A stretch of DNA of 9,534 nt, taken from NCBI GenBank assembly GCA_002349525.1, contig DEDL01000012.1, forward strand, positions 2,160 through 11,693, written 5' to 3'. The notes beneath the pieces are model-generated. The model had not been told where the DNA came from and did not search any database. It saw only the letters and a list, made by a program, of their open reading frames with translations. This document shows positions 5,634-9,534 of the stretch, piece after piece (the first letter of the stretch is position 1; each line of letters opens with the position of its first letter). Source of the stretch: Lachnoclostridium sp. UBA2905 (GTDB taxonomy: Bacteria; Bacillota; Clostridia; Lachnospirales; Lachnospiraceae). Both the position numbers and the translations under genes were made by a program.

Positions 5634-7154
5634 GTGAAAAAATCTATTCGAAAAAGACTGATTCTTATATTGTTAGTTTTTATTGTTGGAATATTTGTAA
5701 CAAATATCGTTATGAATTTTACACTCCTTGAAAAGTATTATACCTATGAAAAAGAAAAGACATTTGGAGTTTTGTATAAACAGGCAAATGATATATGTCT
5801 TTCAGATGAATTGACGGATGAGAACAAATATTATGCGCTTGATAAAATAGCTGCAAATAGTGGTGTAATGCTTTATGTATTTTCTGTGTATTATGACGGA
5901 ATATATAACAACTATTCATTTAAATATCCGGATGTAAAAACTGAATCAAAACCAGTATCTCTGGTCCTTAATCAGGTGGATGATTATGTAAATGATTATT
6001 ATGGCTTCAAGTCATTAGACAAAAACCATGAACTCATAAAATCTACTGAATACTATAACGTGTTCAGAACATTTGATAATCGAATTGATTCTAATTACCT
6101 GGAACTTTTTGGCAAGATGGACAAAACCACCTTTGTATTTATAAGGGCCAATTACCAGAATATGAAGGAAAGTGCAGAGCTTACAAACAAATTTGCAGTA
6201 TATATTGGAATTATAGCGCTGATTATAGGTACAATTGCCATGTCATTTATCGGAAATGGCTTCACAAAGCCAATTCTGAGGCTTGCAAAAATAGCTGACA
6301 GAATGGCAGACCTGGATTTTGAGGTAAAATATGAGGGAAGATCTGATGATGAGATTGGACAGCTTGGTAAAAACATGAATGTTCTTGCAGAAAAGCTTGA
6401 AGAAACTATATCGGAGTTAAAAGGTGCCAACAACGAACTGCAGCATGATATTGAAAAGAAGCAGGAAATCAATGAAATGAGACAGGAGTTTTTGTCAAAT
6501 GTTTCCCATGAGCTCAAAACACCGATTGCGCTTATACAGGGATATGCAGAGGGACTGTGTGATGGAATAAGTGATGATCCTGAGGACAGGGAGTTTTATT
6601 GCAACGTAATTATGGATGAGGCTAAAAAAATGAACAGAATGGTTAAGCATCTCTTAGACCTTAACCAGCTGGAATCAGGAACAGACAAGCCTAATTTTGA
6701 AAGATTTGATATTGTGCAGGTTATAACAAGTGTTGCTAATTCATCTGAAATCCGTTTCAGACAAAAGGGTGCAGAGTTAATAATGTATGAGCCAAATCCT
6801 GTTTATGTGTGGGCGGATGAATATCTGGTTGAACAGGTACTTACCAATTATGTAAGCAATGCCCTTAACCATGTTTCAGGTGATATGAAGATTGAGATAT
6901 ATACTGAAAAAATGGCTAATGGAATCAGGGTCTGTGTAAAAAATACCGGAGATAAGATTCCTGAAGATGATATAGATAAAATATGGGATAAGTTTTATAA
7001 GGTTGACAAGGCAAGAACCAGGGAATATGGCGGCAATGGAATAGGGCTTTCAATTGTAAAAGCAATAATGAATAGTTTTAACAGAGAATGTGGTGTTAAC
7101 AACTGTGATGACGGCGTTTTGTTCTGGTTTGAACTTGACAGCAGCAATGCATAA
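5634..7154 (+). CDS. HAMP-domain sensor histidine kinase
   Basis: Membrane sensor kinase of 506 residues, partner of the regulator just upstream. Order: first membrane helix about 9-31; outside region about 32-186, rich in Tyr, Asp and Asn, with no domain I recognise; second helix about 187-207; HAMP about 208-262 (TKPILRLAK, then DDEIGQLGKNMN); a coiled-coil linker; the dimerisation/phospho-acceptor domain with H292 in FLSNVSHELKTPIALIQG; then the ATPase domain with N box VLTNYVSNALNH (402-413), G1 region NTGDKIPEDDI (437-447), KIWDKFYKVDKAR (449-461) and G2 box GGNGIGLSIVK (466-476). All boxes look intact, similar to VanS/PhoR-type kinases. The GTG start at 5634 is chosen for its ribosome binding site; the MN-type TTG at 5571 is rejected. 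The stimulus is unknown; pairing with a surface foldase gene suggests envelope or secretion stress (inference). Confidence 0.92.
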   Translation: MKKSIRKRLILILLVFIVGIFVTNIVMNFTLLEKYYTYEKEKTFGVLYKQANDICLSDELTDENKYYALDKIAANSGVMLYVFSVYYDGIYNNYSFKYPDVKTESKPVSLVLNQVDDYVNDYYGFKSLDKNHELIKSTEYYNVFRTFDNRIDSNYLELFGKMDKTTFVFIRANYQNMKESAELTNKFAVYIGIIALIIGTIAMSFIGNGFTKPILRLAKIADRMADLDFEVKYEGRSDDEIGQLGKNMNVLAEKLEETISELKGANNELQHDIEKKQEINEMRQEFLSNVSHELKTPIALIQGYAEGLCDGISDDPEDREFYCNVIMDEAKKMNRMVKHLLDLNQLESGTDKPNFERFDIVQVITSVANSSEIRFRQKGAELIMYEPNPVYVWADEYLVEQVLTNYVSNALNHVSGDMKIEIYTEKMANGIRVCVKNTGDKIPEDDIDKIWDKFYKVDKARTREYGGNGIGLSIVKAIMNSFNRECGVNNCDDGVLFWFELDSSNA

Positions 7155-7250
7155 AATTTCCATGTAATGCATTAAATGTTTTTGAACTTTATTGTATGAT
7201 GTTTTAAAGCATGATAAGATATTGTATGTAGTTAAAACGTGATATGAATA
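7146..7250. repeat. Degenerate direct repeats after the kinase gene
   Basis: Units 7146-7165 and 7166-7185 match at 14 of 20. The first holds the last codons and stop of the kinase (AATGCATAA), echoed as AATGCATTA. Further on, ATTGTATG is repeated at 7191 and 7221, heading two 30-bp stretches that match at 17 of 30. In such AT-rich DNA each could arise by chance. Confidence 0.35.
7192..7220 (+). promoter_or_regulatory. Possible weak promoter for hisH-hisF
   Basis: TTGTAT (7192-7197), a 17-bp spacer and TAAGAT (7215-7220) each match consensus at 4 of 6 bases. The 117-bp spacer before hisH shows no T-box or attenuator structure that I can make out. Confidence 0.35.
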
Positions 7251-7271
7251 ATAAAAACCAGAGGTACAACT

Positions 7272-7880
7272 ATGATAGCAATTGTTGATTATGATGCAGG
7301 TAATTTGAAAAGTGTAGAGAAGGCACTTATATATATTGGAGAAAATCCAGTTGTTACAAGTGATGCAGATACAATTCTTAATGCAGATAAGGTTATTCTT
7401 CCAGGAGTTGGGGCATTTGGTGATGCCATGGAAAAGCTTCATGCAAGAGGACTTGTTGATGTACTCAAGAAGGTTGCCGCAAAGGGCACACCTTTACTTG
7501 GAATATGTCTGGGAATGCAGCTTTTATTTGATAGTAGTGAAGAAGCTGCAAGTGATGTTAGTGGTCTTTCAATTCTTCCGGGAAAGATTTGTCATTTCCC
7601 AGAGAACACAGATCTGAAAATTCCACATATGGGTTGGAATTCTCTTGAATTTCCAAAGGAGAGCCCATTATTTGCAGGAATAGAAAAAGGCTCTTATGTT
7701 TATTTCGTACATTCATATTATCTTAAGGCGGATAAGGAGTCAGATGTTGCCGCTACTACAGAATATATAACTCATGTTCACGCTGCCGTTGCAAGAGATA
7801 ATATATATGGATGTCAGTTCCATCCTGAAAAAAGTGGCGAGGTTGGTCTTAAGATTCTTAAGAATTTTGTAGAATTATAA
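7272..7880 (+). CDS. hisH: Imidazole glycerol phosphate synthase, glutaminase subunit
   Basis: Class I glutamine amidotransferase of 202 residues that frees ammonia from glutamine and passes it to HisF in histidine biosynthesis. The triad is complete: nucleophile C79 in LLGICLGMQLLF, with H184 and E186 in CQFHPEKSG. Other family marks: IVDYDAGNL at the start (4-12), the oxyanion region PGVGAFGDAM (44-53), IPHMGWN (117-123) and YVYFVHSYY (142-150). AGAGG ending 7 nt before the ATG is the ribosome binding site. hisF follows after a 24-bp spacer. No other his gene is in the window, so the rest of the pathway must be elsewhere. HisH/HisF paralogues also serve amidotransfer in some surface-sugar pathways, but no such genes are near and both sequences look canonical. 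Confidence 0.94.
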   Translation: MIAIVDYDAGNLKSVEKALIYIGENPVVTSDADTILNADKVILPGVGAFGDAMEKLHARGLVDVLKKVAAKGTPLLGICLGMQLLFDSSEEAASDVSGLSILPGKICHFPENTDLKIPHMGWNSLEFPKESPLFAGIEKGSYVYFVHSYYLKADKESDVAATTEYITHVHAAVARDNIYGCQFHPEKSGEVGLKILKNFVEL

Positions 7881-7894
7881 TGAACTTATAATGA
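7875..7894. repeat. 9-bp direct repeat across the hisH stop codon
   Basis: TTATAATGA occurs exactly at 7875-7883 and 7886-7894 (period 11). The first copy includes the hisH TAA stop, and the second leads straight into the hisF ribosome binding site GAGGAG (7893-7898). Confidence 0.55.
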
Positions 7895-7904
7895 GGAGAC
7901 GGAT

Positions 7905-8666
7905 ATGTTTACAAAAAGAGTAATTCCATGTCTTGATGTACATAATGGACGTGTTGTTAAAGGTGTTAATTTTGTTAATCTGAAGGATGCGGGAGATCCT
8001 GTTGCTGTAGGTGCTGCCTATGGAATGGCAGGCGCCGATGAGCTTGTATTTCTTGATATAACAGCTTCTTCAGATGCAAGAGATATTAAGCTTGATATGG
8101 TAAGAAGAGTTGCTGAGACTGTATTTATTCCATTTACTGTTGGTGGTGGAATACGAACAGTGGACGATTTCAAGATGATTTTGAGAGAGGGAGCAGATAA
8201 GATTGCTGTTAATACAGCGGCAATACTTAATCCTACACTTATATCAGAGGCGGCAGACAAATTTGGAAGCCAGTGTGTTGTAGTTGCAATTGATGCTAAA
8301 AGAAGAGCTGATGGAAGCGGTTGGAACATATATAAGAATGGTGGCCGAGTAGATATGCGCATTGATGCCGTAGAGTGGGCAATGAAGGCCAATGAACTTG
8401 GAGCCGGCGAGATACTTCTTACAAGTATGGATTGTGATGGAACCAAGGATGGATATGATTTGGAGCTTACAAAGACTGTTTCGGAAAATGTATCGATTCC
8501 GGTTATTGCGTCAGGTGGCGCCGGAAAGAAGGAACATTTTTACGATGCACTGGAGTATGGAAAGGCTGATGCAGTATTAGCGGCTTCACTATTTCATTAT
8601 AAAGAGCTTGAGATTATGGATCTTAAGAAATATCTTCGCGACAGAGGTGTCAGTGTGCGAATGTAA
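7905..8666 (+). CDS. hisF: Imidazole glycerol phosphate synthase, cyclase subunit
   Basis: (beta-alpha)8-barrel of 253 residues that uses ammonia from HisH to convert PRFAR into imidazole glycerol phosphate and AICAR. Catalytic acids are D11 in RVIPCLDV and D130 in VVVAIDAKR. Phosphate-binding loops are seen in FTVGGGIRTVDDF (77-89) and IASGGAGKKEHF (201-212). LLTSMDCDGTKDGYD (171-185), with D176, is the usual strand-6 region. Length and the C-terminus (YLRDRGVSVRM) are normal for the family. GAGGAG lies 6 nt before the ATG. The gene's last bases are the first copy of a 34-bp tandem repeat that runs on into the spacer. No terminator hairpin follows, so ung may be read from the same transcript. 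Confidence 0.95.
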   Translation: MFTKRVIPCLDVHNGRVVKGVNFVNLKDAGDPVAVGAAYGMAGADELVFLDITASSDARDIKLDMVRRVAETVFIPFTVGGGIRTVDDFKMILREGADKIAVNTAAILNPTLISEAADKFGSQCVVVAIDAKRRADGSGWNIYKNGGRVDMRIDAVEWAMKANELGAGEILLTSMDCDGTKDGYDLELTKTVSENVSIPVIASGGAGKKEHFYDALEYGKADAVLAASLFHYKELEIMDLKKYLRDRGVSVRM

Positions 8667-8772
8667 ATAAGATGATAAAAGTGTTAGTGTTCGAATGCAT
8701 ATGAAGTGATAAAAGTGTCAGTGTTCGAATGCATATAAAGTGACAAAAGTATCAGTATGTGAATGCATATAA
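8637..8772. repeat. 34-bp tandem repeat, four copies, beginning inside hisF
   Basis: Units are 8637-8670, 8671-8704, 8705-8738 and 8739-8772. GAATG falls at 8659, 8693, 8727 and 8761, an exact 34-bp period. Copies 2 and 3 match at 30 of 34, copies 3 and 4 at 29 of 34, copy 1 and copy 3 at 26 of 34. Copy 1 is the hisF 3' end with its stop codon, which codes for the normal HisF C-terminus and is thus probably the source. A partial copy starts at 8773. Copies 2 and 3 hold TTCGAATGCAT, two overlapping 6-bp palindromes. Confidence 0.9.
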
Positions 8773-8790
8773 AATAATAAAATGACATAT

Positions 8791-8797
8791 GGAAGTG
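8791..8797 (+). promoter_or_regulatory. Ribosome binding site of ung, deciding its start
   Basis: GGAAGTG lies 5 nt before ATG 8803 (GGAAG 7 nt before). The longer ATG at 8782 has no ribosome binding site; the bases before it are the tail of the 34-bp repeat. Confidence 0.7.
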
Positions 8798-8802
8798 ATT
8801 TT

Positions 8803-9477
8803 ATGGGAGCTATTACAAATGACTGGCTTGAGGTGCTGAATCCTCAGTTCGGAATGCCATACTATAAAAAATTATATGATACTGTAAAAAGAGAATACTC
8901 TACTCATGTAGTATACCCTCCGGCAGATGATATTCTTAATGCACTTAATTTTACACCATTAAGTAAGGTTAAGGTGGTTATCATTGGTCAGGATCCTTAT
9001 CACGAACCGGGACAAGCCCATGGTTTGTGCTTTTCAGTTAAAAAGGATATTGACATTCCGCCGTCACTTGTTAATATATATAAGGAGCTTCAGGAGGATT
9101 TGGGCTGCTATATTCCTAATAATGGTTATTTGAAAAAATGGGCTGACCAGGGTGTTCTGATGCTTAATACAGTATTGACAGTAAGAGCCGGAGTAGCTAA
9201 TTCACATAAGGGAATCGGCTGGGAACAGTTTACAGATGCCATAATAAGCGCCGTCAACAATGTTGACAGACCGGTGGTATATCTTTTGTGGGGAAGACCG
9301 GCAAGAATGAAAAAGGAGATGCTTAACAATCCAAAGCATCTTGTTTTGGAATCTGCCCATCCAAGTCCACTGTCTGCTTACAGAGGTTTTTTTGGATGTA
9401 AGCATTTTAGTAAAGCCAATGAGTTCCTGGTGGCTAATGGACTTACACCTATTGACTGGCAGATTGAGAATGTGTGA
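8803..9477 (+). CDS. ung: Uracil-DNA glycosylase, family 1
   Basis: Base-excision repair enzyme that removes uracil from DNA after cytosine deamination or dUTP incorporation. Its 224 residues fit family 1 (E. coli Ung is 229). Visible: the water-activating motif GQDPYH (62-67) with D64, continuing EPGQAHGLCFSV (68-79) with F77 expected to stack on uracil; IPPSLVNIYKEL (85-96); GVLMLNTVLTVRAG (117-130) with N122 as the uracil-reading Asn; LLWG (161-164); and the DNA-inserting loop HPSPLSAYRGFFG (186-198) with H186. The chosen start gives MGAITNDWLEVL, in line with the short N-terminus of E. coli Ung, and has a good ribosome binding site. It is the last gene in the window; a 17-bp repeat array begins at its stop codon. 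Confidence 0.95.
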   Translation: MGAITNDWLEVLNPQFGMPYYKKLYDTVKREYSTHVVYPPADDILNALNFTPLSKVKVVIIGQDPYHEPGQAHGLCFSVKKDIDIPPSLVNIYKELQEDLGCYIPNNGYLKKWADQGVLMLNTVLTVRAGVANSHKGIGWEQFTDAIISAVNNVDRPVVYLLWGRPARMKKEMLNNPKHLVLESAHPSPLSAYRGFFGCKHFSKANEFLVANGLTPIDWQIENV

Positions 9478-9534
9478 AATAAGTAAATATATGAAACATG
9501 TAAATCTATGAAATAGGTAAATTTATGAAATAGG
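9476..9534. repeat. 17-bp tandem repeat starting at the ung stop codon
   Basis: Units 9476-9492, 9493-9509 and 9510-9526 plus the first 8 bases of a fourth at the window edge. Units 1 and 3 match at 15 of 17; units 1 and 2, and 2 and 3, at 14 of 17. The consensus is close to GAAATAGGTAAATnTAT. The first two bases are the GA of the ung TGA stop. The array probably continues beyond the window. No hairpin terminator is seen. Confidence 0.88.

Noticed and set aside
7155..7271. T-box or histidine attenuator before hisH
   Set aside because: The 117-bp spacer has no T-box sequence, no His-codon leader peptide and no terminator hairpin.
8018..8446. Reverse-strand open frame of 142 codons
   Set aside because: It lies wholly within hisF, whose sequence is clearly conserved; no ribosome binding site or domain supports the reverse frame.
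8637..8772. CRISPR-like array
   Set aside because: The 34-bp units are back to back with no unique spacers, the first unit is part of hisF, and no cas genes are near.
9476..9534. Iterons of a replication origin
   Set aside because: A 17-bp period fits iteron length, but no replication initiator gene or DnaA box cluster is seen and the array begins at a housekeeping gene's stop codon.

Overview
All ten genes lie on the + strand. The DNA is AT-rich with strong GGAGG-type ribosome binding sites. The gene types (split two-subunit transketolase, membrane-anchored trigger-factor-like foldase, M15 peptidase of the 'SMHGLGLAIDIN' type, OmpR-class two-component pair) suggest a low-GC anaerobic Firmicute of the Clostridia, probably Lachnospiraceae-like. 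That placement is inferred from gene style, not from a marker gene.

Layout. (1) 32-817: exported M15-type peptidoglycan peptidase. (2) 818-1048: A-rich spacer with short tandem repeats, phased A-tracts and a good sigma-A promoter. (3) 1049-3564: araD, tktN, tktC, a pentose-phosphate operon closed by a strong intrinsic terminator at 3604-3636. (4) 3709-7154: a new promoter, then a membrane-anchored FKBP/trigger-factor-like foldase, an OmpR-family response regulator and a HAMP sensor kinase; a terminator-like hairpin sits between regulator and kinase. (5) 7272-8666: hisH and hisF, the two subunits of imidazole glycerol phosphate synthase. (6) 8803-9477: ung, uracil-DNA glycosylase. The window ends inside a tandem repeat that starts at the ung stop codon.

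How the genes work together. AraD makes D-xylulose 5-phosphate, which is a transketolase substrate, so araD-tktN-tktC forms a compact route from L-ribulose 5-phosphate into the non-oxidative pentose phosphate pathway. The foldase and two-component pair are spaced like one operon and may form an envelope-folding/sensing module (inference). HisH supplies ammonia to HisF. Ung is a DNA repair housekeeping gene.

I found no mobile element, CRISPR array, tRNA/rRNA or clearly new multi-gene system. The least explained signal is in the spacers. Direct repeats begin in the last codons of a gene and run past its stop codon. The clear cases are hisF (34 bp, four copies, the first being the hisF 3' end itself) and ung (17 bp, three copies plus a partial). 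Weaker versions occur after the M15 gene, the foldase, the kinase and hisH.
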